A DNA stretch of 64,000 nucleotides. It comes from Sphingomonas profundi (lineage in GTDB: Bacteria > Pseudomonadota > Alphaproteobacteria > Sphingomonadales > Sphingomonadaceae). The translations under genes and the position numbers were made by a program. The DNA is taken from the NCBI RefSeq assembly GCF_009739515.1, contig NZ_CP046535.1:3457501-3521500 (forward strand). Reading direction: 5' to 3'. The notes under the pieces are model-generated. The model worked only from the letters and a program-made list of their open reading frames with translations, had not been told where the DNA came from and ran no database searches. Below are positions 8,407 to 17,156 of this stretch, in pieces. The first letter of the stretch is position 1, and each line of letters begins with the position of its first letter.

Positions 8407-9477
8407 ATGTCCAAGATCGCTGGCAGAGGCGCAACTGCAAACGCAACGAGCAGACGATTCAACCTGCCCGAGCGAGAAGCTGATGGTGACTGGCTCGATC
8501 AGCAGCAATGCGTAGATGGGCTACAGCCGAAGCCTCGCACTACGGTCGGAATTATCACGCCCCGGAAAATTATCACTTATAATCAGTCACCTGACATCGG
8601 ATTCGATCGTTCGATAAACCCGTTTGCAGGCTGCGAGCATGGCTGCATCTACTGCTTCGCCCGGCCGACCCACGCCTTCCACGATCTCTCGCCCGGCCTC
8701 GACTTCGAATCCCGGCTGTTCGCCAAGCCCGATGCCGCCGCCCTGCTGCGCGCCGAGCTCGCCACGCCCTCCTACCGGGTGGAGCGGATCGCCCTCGGCA
8801 CCAACACCGATCCCTATCAGCCGATCGAAGGCGAGTGGCGCATCACCCGCGCCGTGATCGAGGTGCTGGCGGAATCGCGCCACCCGCTGACGATCACCAC
8901 CAAGTCCGATCGCGTCGCGCGCGACGTGGATCTGCTCGGCGACATGGGGCGTAGCGGCCTCGCTGCCGTCGTCCTGTCCGTCACCTCGCTCGATCCGGGC
9001 ACCGCCCGCACGCTGGAGCCGCGCGCGCCGCACCCGCGCCGCCGCCTCGCCGCGATCCGCCGGCTCAGCGATGCCGGCGTGCCCACCTTCGTGTCGCTCG
9101 CCCCCGTCATCCCGGCGATCAACGATCATGAGATGGAGGACATCCTCGCCGCCGCGGCCGAAGCTGGCGCGATCGGCGCCTTCTTCCTCCCCGTCCGCCT
9201 GCCGCACGAGGTGGCGCCGCTGTTCCGCGCGTGGCTGGAGGCGCACCACCCCGATCGCGCGGCCAAGGTGATGGGCATCATCCAGTCCCTGCGCGGCGGC
9301 CGCGACAATGATCCGGATTTCCACACCCGCATGAAGGGGCAGGGGCCATGGGCGGACCTGCTGCGCACGCGCTTCACGATCGCGCGCCGCAAGGCGGGGC
9401 TGGCCGGCGCCGGCATCATGCTGCGCACCGATCTGTTCCGCCCGCCCGAGAAGCACGGCCAGCTGCGCCTGCTCTGA
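8407..9477 (+). CDS. PA0069-family radical SAM protein (spore-photoproduct-lyase-like)
   Basis: The 356-residue protein carries the cluster motif GCEHGCIYCFARPTH (CX3CX2C), then RIALGTNTDPYQPIEGEWRITR, VVLSVTSLDPGTARTLEPR and a C-terminal region GMKGQGPWADLLRTRF. These features fit the PA0069 radical SAM group related to spore photoproduct lyase. The biochemical role is not established; SOS control suggests a link to DNA damage. The start at 8407 (MSKIAGRG) is set by alignment with the truncated copy at 7779. The first roughly 75 codons are noticeably more AT-rich than the rest (for example 8555-8620), while from about 8640 the gene looks like the host, so the gene is a mosaic. Confidence 0.85.
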   Translation: MSKIAGRGATANATSRRFNLPEREADGDWLDQQQCVDGLQPKPRTTVGIITPRKIITYNQSPDIGFDRSINPFAGCEHGCIYCFARPTHAFHDLSPGLDFESRLFAKPDAAALLRAELATPSYRVERIALGTNTDPYQPIEGEWRITRAVIEVLAESRHPLTITTKSDRVARDVDLLGDMGRSGLAAVVLSVTSLDPGTARTLEPRAPHPRRRLAAIRRLSDAGVPTFVSLAPVIPAINDHEMEDILAAAAEAGAIGAFFLPVRLPHEVAPLFRAWLEAHHPDRAAKVMGIIQSLRGGRDNDPDFHTRMKGQGPWADLLRTRFTIARRKAGLAGAGIMLRTDLFRPPEKHGQLRLL

Positions 9478-9779
9478 CCCCGCAGACATACCCTCCCTTC
9501 CCCAAGCCCCCTCCCTTTCCCCAAGCCCCCTCCTTCCCCCGAGCCCCTCCCTTTCCCCGAGCGAAGTCGAGGGGCGCGGAGCGAGCGAAGCGTAGCCGGG
9601 AACCCTCGCTCTCACACGGCAGCGCAAGGCGTGTCTCGACTGCGCTCGACACAAGGGGTGCATCCCGTGCAGCCAGTTCGCATCGAGGCCGCCGATCAGA
9701 CCAGAACGACTCGGCACATCCCGGCAGACACCGGCCGCGCCTTCCCCTTACCCCGCCACAGCAGGCGGTCGGGCGCGCC
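9478..9779. repeat. Intergenic tandem repeats and REPIN-like inverted pair
   Basis: This gap has no convincing gene. Four imperfect 17-19-base units of the type CCCTCCCTTTCCCCAAGC fill 9491-9562. Then CGAGCGAAGTCGA (9558-9570) and TCGACTGCGCTCG (9636-9648) form an inverted pair (12 of 13 bases match), the second inside a small hairpin GTGTC...GACAC (9631-9652). The arrangement of two short palindromic units head to head resembles REP/REPIN elements. It separates the radical SAM gene from the end of dnaE, which converge here. Confidence 0.55.
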
Positions 9780-12700
9780 TCAGGCCACCAGTTCCAGCTT
9801 CGCCTTCACCGTGGCCAGCCGCGCCATCACGCCGGGCACCCGCTCGATCCGCGCCGCCAGTTCCGCGTCCAGCAGAAAGTCGCGACCCAGCAGCACCGTC
9901 GCCTCGCCGCCATCCGGCAGCAGCGCCTTCAGCCGCATCTCGCCGCGCCCGCCGCGCGCCTCGCCCACGATCGCGGCGATCCGCTCCACCGCCGCCGGAT
10001 CGCGCGTCTCGATGTCCAGCCGCAGGCGGGCGTTGCTCGCTAGGCCCTCGAACGGCTGCACCCGCCGAACCGTGACGCGCGGGGTCTCGTCGCCGTCGCG
10101 CCGGTCGAGCTCCACCGACAGCAGGGCGCAGCCACCGAGCTTGGCGGCCACCTCCAGGTCGGCCGAGACATCCTCGTCGAAGCACGTCGCGACGAACTGG
10201 CCGGAGGCGTCGCTCAACGTCGCCATCAGATAGCGCCGGCCCTTGGCCGATGCCCGCCAGCGCGCCTCCTCCACCAGCACCGCCATCGTCGCCGTGGGGG
10301 AGGCGGGGCGCCCGCTCGCGCTCCACTCGCCGCGCGGCTCGGGCGCGGGCATCGGCAGCGCGCAGATCGCGCCGAAGGTGAGCGCGCCGTGGCTCGCCGC
10401 CAGATGCGCGTAGCGATCGGTGGGATGGGCGGAGAAGTAGAAGCCGAACGCCTCCTTCTCCGCCGCCATCCGCTCGGCGATCGTCCAGTGCTGCACCGCC
10501 GGCAGGCGTACATGCGCGTCGGCACCGGCATCGCCGCCGAACAGGCCGCCCTGGCCGCGCTCGCGATCGCCCGTCACCCGCGCCGCTTCGGAGAGGATCG
10601 TCTCGGCCCCGGCCAGCACCGCCGCCCGCTCGGCGCTGATCGCGTCGAACGCGCCCGCGCCCGCCAGCGCCTCCAGCTGGCGCCGGTTCAGCAGCCGCGG
10701 ATCGACCCGGCCGGCGAAGTCGTCCAGATCGGCGAACGGCCCCTTCGCCCGCCGCTCCTCCACCAGCTGCTCCATCGCCTTCTCGCCCACGCCCTTCAGC
10801 GCGCCCAGGGCGAAGCGCACCGCGCCGTCCTGCACCGCGAACTCCGCCTCGCTCGCATTGATGCACGGGGGCAGCACCGTCACCTCGGCGCGGCGCATGT
10901 CGTCCACCCAGATGGCCAGCTTGTCGGTCAGCGCCATGTCGTAGCACATCGATGCGGCGAAGAACTCGGCCTTGTGGTGCGCCTTCATCCACGCGGTGTG
11001 ATAGGCGACCAGCGCGTAGGCGGCGGCGTGGCTCTTGTTGAAGCCGTAGCCGGCGAACTTGTCGATCAGGTCGAACAGCTCGTTCGCCTTGCCCGGCGCG
11101 ATGCCGTTCGCGCTCTGGCAGCCCTCGACGAAGATCTGGCGCTGCGCGTCCATCTCCGCCTTGATCTTCTTGCCCATCGCGCGGCGCAGCAGGTCCGCGC
11201 CGCCCAGCGTGTAGCCGGCCAGCACCTGCGCCGCCTGCATCACCTGCTCCTGATAGACGAAGATCCCGTAGGTCTCCTTCAGGATCGGCTCCAGCAGCGC
11301 GTGCGGGTAGGCGATCTCCTCCTGCCCGTTCTTGCGTCGGCCGAACATCGGGATATTGTCCATCGGCCCCGGCCGGTAGAGCGAGACGAGGGCGATGATG
11401 TCCTCGAAGCAGGTCGGCTTCACCGCCGCCAGGGTGCGCCGCATCCCCTCCGATTCCAGCTGGAACACACCCACCGTGTTGCCGCTCTGGAGCAGTTCGT
11501 AGACGGCCGGATCGTCCCACTCCAGCCGGTCCAGCGCCACCGCCACGCCGCGCCGCGCCAGCATCTGCACCGCCTTCTGCAGCACGGAGAGCGTCTTCAG
11601 GCCCAGGAAGTCGAACTTCACCAGTCCGGCGCCCTCGACATATTTCATGTCGAACTGCGTCACCGGCATGTCCGATCGCGGATCGCGGTACAGCGGCACC
11701 AACTTGTCCAGCCGCCGGTCGCCGATCACCACGCCGGCCGCGTGGGTGGAGGAGTGGCGCGGCAGCCCTTCCAGCTTCATCGCCAGATCCAGCAGGCGCG
11801 TCACCTGCCGATCATTCTTATATTCGGTGTGCAGCTCGGCCACGCCGTCGATCGCGCGCTTCAGGGTCCACGGGTCGGTCGGGTGGTTGGGCACCAGCTT
11901 GGCCAGGCGATCGACCTGCCCGTAGCTCATCTGCAGCACCCGGCCCGTGTCCTTCAGCACCGCGCGCGCCTTCAGCCGGCCGAAGGTGATGATCTGCGCC
12001 ACCTGGTCGCGGCCATATTTCTCCTGCACGTAGCGGATCACCTCGCCGCGCCGGGTTTCGCAGAAGTCGATGTCGAAGTCGGGCATCGATACCCGCTCCG
12101 GGTTCAGGAACCGCTCGAACAGCAGTCCCAGCTTCAGCGGGTCGAGGTCGGTAATGGTCAGCGCCCAGGCGACGACCGAGCCCGCGCCGGAGCCGCGGCC
12201 CGGCCCCACCGGAATATCGTGGTCCTTGGCCCATTTGATGAAGTCGGCGACGATCAGGAAGTAGCCGGGAAAGCCCATGCCGACGATCACGTCGATCTCG
12301 AACTCAAGCCGCGCGAAATAGGCGGCGCGGTCCACCGCCGCGCCGATCGTCGCCAGCCGCGCCTCCAGCCCGGCACGCGCGTCCCGCCGCAGCAGGTCCG
12401 CCTCGGCGTCGCGATCGCCGGCGAGGCTCGGCAGGATCGGCTTGCGGCTGGGCGCCGCGAAGGCGCAGCGCTGCGCCACCACCAGCGTGTTCGCGATCGC
12501 CTCCGGCACGTCCTCGAACAGGGCGGCCATCGTCTCGGCCGGCTTCAGCCACGCCTCGGGCGAGGAGCAGGTGCGCCCCTCGGTCTCCAGGTAGGAGGAG
12601 CTGGCGATGCACAGCATCACGTCGTGCGCGGCGTGGAAGTCAGGCTCGGCGAAGCAGGCCGGGTTGGTCGCCACCAGCGGCAGGTCGCGCGCATAGGCCA

Positions 12701-13286
12701 GGTCGATCAGCGCCGCCTCCGCCCGCTCCTCCGCCTCCATGCCGCGCCGCGCCAGCTCGACGTAGAGACGGCCGGGGAACAGCCCCTCCAGCCGGTCGAG
12801 ATAGGCGCGGGCGGCATCGTGCTGCTCCTCGGCCAGCAGCCGCGTCACCGCGCCCTCGCCGCCGGCGGTCAGCGCGATCAGCCCGTCCGTCCGCCCCTCC
12901 AGCGCGGCGAGCGGCACATGCGCCTCCTCGTGGACCGGCCGGTCGAGATGCGCCGCCGAGACCAGCGCGCACAGATTGTCGTAGCCGGTCGCATCCTGCG
13001 CATAGAGCGCCAGCCAGTCGAGCGTCAGCGCCTTCGCATCACGGTCGCCGCCCTCGCGCTGCGGCCGGGCGATGGCGAGCATCGTGCCGACGATCGGCTG
13101 CACGCCATCCTTCCTGGCCGCATCGGAGAAGGCCATCGCGCCGTAGAGCCCGTTGCGATCGGTGATCGCCGCCGCCGGAAAGGCGAGCGCCCGCGCCTGC
13201 TTGGCGATCGCCTTGGGATCGATCGCACCCTCCAGCATCGTATAGGCGGAGAAGATGCGCAGGGGAACGAACGGGGCGTAAGGCAT
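9780..13286 (-). CDS. dnaE: DNA polymerase III alpha subunit (replicative)
   Basis: The 1168-residue protein has an N-terminal PHP domain (LRIFSAYTMLEGAIDPK, ITDRNGLYGAM) and a C-family polymerase core with VGPGRGSGAGSVVAW and PDFDIDFCE (catalytic aspartates). It also has FDFLGLKTLSVL, SLYRPGPMDNIPMF and a C-terminal OB-fold region. Length and motifs fit the replicative DnaE1 rather than the shorter SOS-induced ImuC/DnaE2. It is the catalytic subunit of the chromosomal replicase. The start at 13286 gives the normal N-terminus, although the Shine-Dalgarno is weak. No LexA box was seen upstream. Confidence 0.95.
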   Translation of the reverse strand: MPYAPFVPLRIFSAYTMLEGAIDPKAIAKQARALAFPAAAITDRNGLYGAMAFSDAARKDGVQPIVGTMLAIARPQREGGDRDAKALTLDWLALYAQDATGYDNLCALVSAAHLDRPVHEEAHVPLAALEGRTDGLIALTAGGEGAVTRLLAEEQHDAARAYLDRLEGLFPGRLYVELARRGMEAEERAEAALIDLAYARDLPLVATNPACFAEPDFHAAHDVMLCIASSSYLETEGRTCSSPEAWLKPAETMAALFEDVPEAIANTLVVAQRCAFAAPSRKPILPSLAGDRDAEADLLRRDARAGLEARLATIGAAVDRAAYFARLEFEIDVIVGMGFPGYFLIVADFIKWAKDHDIPVGPGRGSGAGSVVAWALTITDLDPLKLGLLFERFLNPERVSMPDFDIDFCETRRGEVIRYVQEKYGRDQVAQIITFGRLKARAVLKDTGRVLQMSYGQVDRLAKLVPNHPTDPWTLKRAIDGVAELHTEYKNDRQVTRLLDLAMKLEGLPRHSSTHAAGVVIGDRRLDKLVPLYRDPRSDMPVTQFDMKYVEGAGLVKFDFLGLKTLSVLQKAVQMLARRGVAVALDRLEWDDPAVYELLQSGNTVGVFQLESEGMRRTLAAVKPTCFEDIIALVSLYRPGPMDNIPMFGRRKNGQEEIAYPHALLEPILKETYGIFVYQEQVMQAAQVLAGYTLGGADLLRRAMGKKIKAEMDAQRQIFVEGCQSANGIAPGKANELFDLIDKFAGYGFNKSHAAAYALVAYHTAWMKAHHKAEFFAASMCYDMALTDKLAIWVDDMRRAEVTVLPPCINASEAEFAVQDGAVRFALGALKGVGEKAMEQLVEERRAKGPFADLDDFAGRVDPRLLNRRQLEALAGAGAFDAISAERAAVLAGAETILSEAARVTGDRERGQGGLFGGDAGADAHVRLPAVQHWTIAERMAAEKEAFGFYFSAHPTDRYAHLAASHGALTFGAICALPMPAPEPRGEWSASGRPASPTATMAVLVEEARWRASAKGRRYLMATLSDASGQFVATCFDEDVSADLEVAAKLGGCALLSVELDRRDGDETPRVTVRRVQPFEGLASNARLRLDIETRDPAAVERIAAIVGEARGGRGEMRLKALLPDGGEATVLLGRDFLLDAELAARIERVPGVMARLATVKAKLELVA

Positions 13287-13328
13287 GTGGTGATTATGGG
13301 GCGGGATCGGGCGGAGGGGAAGCGTCCG

Positions 13329-13691
13329 CTACCGCGGCGCCGCTACGGCCGCGACGTCCGGAGCCGGGCGCGGGATGATCCAGCGCAGCTTGCGCGCATA
13401 AGTCGATTGCACCGGATTTCCCGCCGCGTCGACCGCAGGCTTGAACTGCCCCGTCCTGGTCAGTTGAACGCAGGTCTGACGATCCAGGTTGACGTTGCCG
13501 CTCGTCTCGGTGATCCTGCACCCGACGACCTTGCCGCTCTTGGCGACCTTGACCTCGAAGCCGACCACGCCCTCGATCCCGGCCTTCAGCTCGGCAGGCG
13601 GATAATCGAGCTGCACGGACACGAGCTGCGCCAGCGCCGGGGAAGCGATCATCAGCAGCAGCACGCCACCCACCGACCTGATCCAGCGCAT
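13329..13691 (-). CDS. Secreted protein with a stand-alone TonB C-terminal-like domain
   Basis: The 120-residue protein starts with a signal peptide (MRWIRSVGGVLLLMIASPALA). The rest resembles a TonB C-terminal domain: YPPAELKAGIEGVVGFEVKV, KVVGCRITETSGNVNLD, QFKPAVDAAGNPVQSTY. Unlike true TonB it has no membrane anchor or proline-rich spacer, so it is probably a free periplasmic protein. The start at 13691 has GGGAGG upstream; the longer frame to 13733 overlaps the end of xth. Its partner is unknown. Confidence 0.7.
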   Translation of the reverse strand: MRWIRSVGGVLLLMIASPALAQLVSVQLDYPPAELKAGIEGVVGFEVKVAKSGKVVGCRITETSGNVNLDRQTCVQLTRTGQFKPAVDAAGNPVQSTYARKLRWIIPRPAPDVAAVAAPR

Positions 13692-13704
13692 CGATCCCTC
13701 CCCC

Positions 13705-14475
13705 CTACCGCAGCACCACCCAGGTCGGCACATGGTCGCTGGCCTTCTCGCGGCCGCGGATCGCCTTGTCGACGCCGGCGTCCGCCAGCCGGTCCGCCGC
13801 CGCCGGGCTCAGCAGCAGATGGTCGATGCGGAAGCCGGCGTCGCGCGCCCAGGCGCCGGCCTGATAGTCCCAGAAGGTGTAGAGGCGGCCGCTCGGGTGG
13901 CGCGCGCGGATCGCGTCCGTCCAGCCCTGCGCCAGCAGCGCGCGGAAGGCGGCGCGGCTCTCCGGCTGGGTCAGCGCGTCGCCGGCCATCGCGCGGACGG
14001 AGAAGGTGTCCTCGTCCTGCGGGATCACGTTATAGTCGCCGGCCAGCACCACTGGCCGCTCTCCGGCGAACAGGCCCTCGGCGTGGCAGCGCAGCCGCTC
14101 CATCCAGGCGAGCTTGTAGTCGAACTTCGGCCCCGGCTGGGGATTGCCGTTGGGCAGGTAGATCGATCCCACGGTCACGCCGCCGACCACCGCCTCGATA
14201 TAGCGGCTGTGGGCATCCTCGGGATCACCCGGCAGGCCGCGCCCGGTCTCCTCCGGATCGCACCCCTTGGCCAGGATGGCGACGCCGTTGAACCCCTTCT
14301 GGCCGTGCCACACCGCGCCGTAGCCGGCGTCGCGTATTTCCGCCTCCGGAAAGATCTCGTCGGCGCATTTCAGCTCCTGCAGGCAGGCGACGTCCGGCTT
14401 CGCTTCCTCCAGCCACTCGATCAGGCGAGGCAGGCGGCTGCGGATGCCGTTCACATTATAGGTGGCGATCTTCAT
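13705..14475 (-). CDS. xth: Exodeoxyribonuclease III (AP endonuclease)
   Basis: The 256-residue protein begins MKIATYNVNGIRSRLPRL and contains the EEP-family active-site blocks CLQELKC (catalytic Glu), PNGNPQPGPKFDYKLAWM, AGDYNVIPQDED, FTFWDY-like YTFWDYQ and IDHLLLS, with final SDHVPTWV. The family cleaves DNA at abasic sites and has 3' exonuclease and phosphatase activity in base-excision repair. The start at 14475 gives the standard N-terminus; 12 extra codons to 14511 are unlikely to be used. The next gene on this strand (13691) begins 13 bases beyond its stop. Confidence 0.95.
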   Translation of the reverse strand: MKIATYNVNGIRSRLPRLIEWLEEAKPDVACLQELKCADEIFPEAEIRDAGYGAVWHGQKGFNGVAILAKGCDPEETGRGLPGDPEDAHSRYIEAVVGGVTVGSIYLPNGNPQPGPKFDYKLAWMERLRCHAEGLFAGERPVVLAGDYNVIPQDEDTFSVRAMAGDALTQPESRAAFRALLAQGWTDAIRARHPSGRLYTFWDYQAGAWARDAGFRIDHLLLSPAAADRLADAGVDKAIRGREKASDHVPTWVVLR

Positions 14476-14537
14476 GGCGCCGACGTTAGCGGCTGCCGGC
14501 CGCCGCGTCATCCCGGCGGGGGAGCGACCGCGCTCCG

Positions 14538-14870
14538 TCAGATCGAGAAGCTGGATCCGCAGCCGCAGCCGGACGCCGCATTGGGGTTCGTCACGCGGAA
14601 GGCCGCGCCGCCTAGCGATTCGACGAAGTCCACCGCCGCGCCCTGCACCAGATCGAGGCTCATCGGATCGACCACCAGGGTCACGCCGTCGCGCACCGCC
14701 ACGGCATCGTCGCCCTCCACCGTGTCGGCCAGGCCGAAGCGGTACTGGAAGCCGGCGCAGCCGCCGCCGTCCACCGCCAGCCGCAGGATCGCCGGCTTGC
14801 CCTGCTTCGCCGCGATCGCGGCGACGCGCCGGGCGGCGGATGGGGTCAGATCGATCGGGTGCTCGGACAT
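14538..14870 (-). CDS. erpA: A-type iron-sulfur cluster insertion protein
   Basis: The 110-residue protein has the three conserved cysteines of A-type carriers: Cys38 in GGGCAGFQYRF and Cys102/Cys104 in the C-terminal SGCGCGSSF. It fits ErpA/IscA proteins, which hand Fe-S clusters to apoenzymes in the cytoplasm. Among A-type subfamilies erpA is the likeliest name because it stands alone, without an isc or suf operon beside it, but iscA-type naming cannot be excluded from sequence alone. Confidence 0.85.
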   Translation of the reverse strand: MSEHPIDLTPSAARRVAAIAAKQGKPAILRLAVDGGGCAGFQYRFGLADTVEGDDAVAVRDGVTLVVDPMSLDLVQGAAVDFVESLGGAAFRVTNPNAASGCGCGSSFSI

Positions 14871-14944
14871 TGCGTGAAGATAGGCGCTCAGGCGTCCGCC
14901 GACAATGGCGGCGGCACCCGCCCGGCCTGCCGCTTCCGCCGGGT

Positions 14945-15730
14945 TCAGCTCTCCGGGCCGCCCAGCGCCAGCGGCGCGCTCACGCGCGGGCCGGTGCGGT
15001 TCTGCATCGCCACGAGATAGTCGGCCGACTGGAGGAACGGCACCGGGTTCACCGCATGCCCGTCCAGCCGCACTTCATAGTGGAGGTGGCTGCCGGTCGA
15101 TCGCCCGGTCGAGCCCATCAGCGCGATCAGGTCGCCGCGCTTCACCCGATCGCCCGCATGGGCGATGATCCGGGAGAGGTGGCCGTAGCGCGTCGCGATA
15201 CCGCGGCCGTGATCGATCTCGACGAGGTTGCCGTAGCCGTTGGCCCACTCGCCGCGCGCTACCACGCCGTCGGCCGTGGCGTAGATCGGCGTGCCCTGCG
15301 GCCCGGCCAGATCGATGCCGGCGTGCATCGCCGCGCCGCCGCGGAACGGATCGGAACGGACGCCGAAGCCGCTGGTGAAAGCCACGCTCGTGCGGATCGG
15401 CTTGGCCGACGGTACGGAGATGGTGCCCTGCTGGATCATGCCCGGCTGGAAATTGTCCTGCTTCTTCCAGGAGAGGAACAGCGAGCGGAACTGCGGATCG
15501 GCATCGTTCACCGGCGTCGCGGAGAGCGGCTCGTACGGGCCGCCCTCGGCCAGCATCGGCTTGGCGGCGGACTTCGCCGTGGCGTGCACCCGGCGGCCGC
15601 GCGCCTCGGCAGGGTCGCTCATCGCGGCGAAGGGAACGGCGCCCAGCAGCATGGCGATCAGTGCCGGCGTGCCGATCCGGCGGAACCTTTCCGCCACCGC
15701 CGACTTTATCCTGTTGATAGCCAACGTCAT
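14945..15730 (-). CDS. M23-family peptidoglycan endopeptidase
   Basis: The 261-residue protein has a basic N-terminus and one hydrophobic segment (PALIAMLLGAVPFAAM), then a LytM/M23 domain. That domain carries GFGVRSDPFRGGAAMHAGIDLAGPQG (zinc ligands His and Asp), GYGNLVEIDHGRGIATRYGHLS and GSHLHYEVRLDG (HxH). These residues indicate an active zinc enzyme that cuts peptide cross-links in the periplasm. The start at 15730 has GGGGGA close upstream; the frame is open to 15871 but without support. It is probably involved in cell-wall growth or division. Confidence 0.9.
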   Translation of the reverse strand: MTLAINRIKSAVAERFRRIGTPALIAMLLGAVPFAAMSDPAEARGRRVHATAKSAAKPMLAEGGPYEPLSATPVNDADPQFRSLFLSWKKQDNFQPGMIQQGTISVPSAKPIRTSVAFTSGFGVRSDPFRGGAAMHAGIDLAGPQGTPIYATADGVVARGEWANGYGNLVEIDHGRGIATRYGHLSRIIAHAGDRVKRGDLIALMGSTGRSTGSHLHYEVRLDGHAVNPVPFLQSADYLVAMQNRTGPRVSAPLALGGPES

Positions 15731-15821
15731 CAAGTCCCCCAGCGACCGGGTCGGTTCGGCCCATCGCCGGATCCGGCTAAGGCCATGATTATTCGGCCGA
15801 CTGCGAGACTTGCCTCTCCCG

Positions 15822-16667
15822 CTACGACGCGGGCTCTTGGTGCTTAACGATGTTCGTCTCAGCAACCCCAAAGTAGAAATCCCGGGTTAGACCGGCTGTC
15901 TCGCGCGCTGAGTCGTTGAACGGCGGCTTAACCGCGCCGCGAAAGCCCTGTGCGACGAGGCGCCGCCACGTCGCCGCGGGCTCCTCGCGCTGCACCGCAC
16001 AAATCGAGTCGAACCAGCGTACCCCGCACGCCACATGGCCGATCTCGTCCGCCAATATCCGTCGCAGGATGCGGCCGGATCGGCTGTCGCCCGCCGCCTC
16101 GAAGCGGGCGATCATCGCCGGCGTCACATCCAGCCCGCGCGCCTCCAGCACCATCGGCACGATCGCCAGCCGCGCCTGCGCATCGCCCGCGGTGGCCGCC
16201 GCCGCCTCCCACAGCCCGTCATGCGCCGGCAGGTCGCCATAGGCCGCGCCCAGCGCGTGCAGCCGGCGGGCGATCAGCGCGAAGTGCATCGCCTCCTCGG
16301 CGCCCACGCGCAGCCACTCGGTCGTGAAGGCGCGGGGAAAGCGATCGCCGAACCGCCCGACCAGATCGAAGGCGAGGTCGATCGCGACATATTCGATGTG
16401 CGCCACCGCGTGCAGCATGGCGATGCGCGTGCGCGGGCTGCCCGCCCGGCCGCGCTTGGGCATGCGCGCCGGCGGCAGCAGCGGCGGCCGTGCGCCCCGC
16501 GCCGGCGTGATCGGCATCTCCACGTCGAACGCCCAGGCGATCCGGCCCGCCCGCCACTCCCGCGCCGCTGCCCGCGCCGCCTTCACCTTGGCGAGCGGAT
16601 CGGCGGCGAGCAGCACGCCGCGCGCCGCCGCCGCCACGCTCCTGCCCGGGGCCGGCTCAGCCGGCAT
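15822..16667 (-). CDS. DUF455 ferritin-like protein
   Basis: The 281-residue protein has ferritin-like metal-binding helices with acidic and histidine residues: AVAHIEYVAIDLAFDLVGRF, RVGAEEAMHFALIARRL, MVLEARGLDVTP and ILADEIGHVACGVRWF. This is the pattern of the DUF455 family, of uncertain function and sometimes grouped with di-iron oxygenases. Its start overlaps the end of the peroxiredoxin gene by 11 bases, so the two are likely co-transcribed. Confidence 0.85.
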   Translation of the reverse strand: MPAEPAPGRSVAAAARGVLLAADPLAKVKAARAAAREWRAGRIAWAFDVEMPITPARGARPPLLPPARMPKRGRAGSPRTRIAMLHAVAHIEYVAIDLAFDLVGRFGDRFPRAFTTEWLRVGAEEAMHFALIARRLHALGAAYGDLPAHDGLWEAAAATAGDAQARLAIVPMVLEARGLDVTPAMIARFEAAGDSRSGRILRRILADEIGHVACGVRWFDSICAVQREEPAATWRRLVAQGFRGAVKPPFNDSARETAGLTRDFYFGVAETNIVKHQEPAS

Positions 16668-17145
16668 GCGGCTCCTGCGATCCCTTCAGCGCGCGCGCCG
16701 CCGCCAGCACCTCCTCGGCGTGGCCCGGCACCTTAACCTTGCGCCACGCCCGCGCGATGCGGCCCTCGCCGTCGATCAGGAAGGTCGATCGGTCGATGCC
16801 CATATATTTGCGGCCGTACATGCTCTTCTCGGTCCAGGTGCCGAACGCCTCGCACACGCTGTCGTCGCTGTCGGTCGCCAGCGCCACCTTCAGGCCGTGC
16901 TTGTCGATGAACTTGCTCTTGCCCTTCGACGTGCCCTTGGAGACGCCCAGTATGTGCGCGCCCTCCATCTCGAACGCCGCCTTCAGGCTGGAAAAGTCGA
17001 GCGCCTCGGCGGTGCAGCCGGACGTGTCGTCCTTCGGGTAGAAGAACAGCACCAGCGTGCCGCCGCGCATGGCCGAAAGCGGCAGGCGGCCGCCATCGGG
17101 CGTCTCCAGGGTCACGTCCGGCGCCAGATCACCTTCGTTCAGCAT
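16657..17145 (-). CDS. bcp: Thioredoxin-dependent peroxiredoxin (Bcp/PrxQ type)
   Basis: The 162-residue protein reads MLNEGDLAPDVTLETPDGG and carries the peroxidatic motif FFYPKDDTSGCTAEA with Cys44. The usual resolving Cys five residues later is absent. Cys98 in DDSVCEAFG matches the alternative (helix 3) resolving position of some PrxQ proteins. The family reduces hydroperoxides using thioredoxin. The start at 17145 is chosen over 17160 because GGAGG lies 5 bases before it; the earlier ATG overlaps the glnE stop (ATGA) and would add MTEDG. It sits between glnE and the DUF455 gene. Confidence 0.92.
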   Translation of the reverse strand: MLNEGDLAPDVTLETPDGGRLPLSAMRGGTLVLFFYPKDDTSGCTAEALDFSSLKAAFEMEGAHILGVSKGTSKGKSKFIDKHGLKVALATDSDDSVCEAFGTWTEKSMYGRKYMGIDRSTFLIDGEGRIARAWRKVKVPGHAEEVLAAARALKGSQEPHAG

Positions 17146-17156
17146 CCCGTCCTCCG

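Noticed and set aside
8325-8483. 52-codon frame (MSASGAIAAERQF...) before and across the radical SAM start
   Set aside because: It lies over the SOS box and the start of the intact gene in another frame and has no protein-like features.
10389-14291. Very long open frame on the plus strand opposite dnaE
   Set aside because: Typical antisense frame in high-GC DNA, arginine- and histidine-rich, while the minus strand encodes clear DnaE and exonuclease III motifs.
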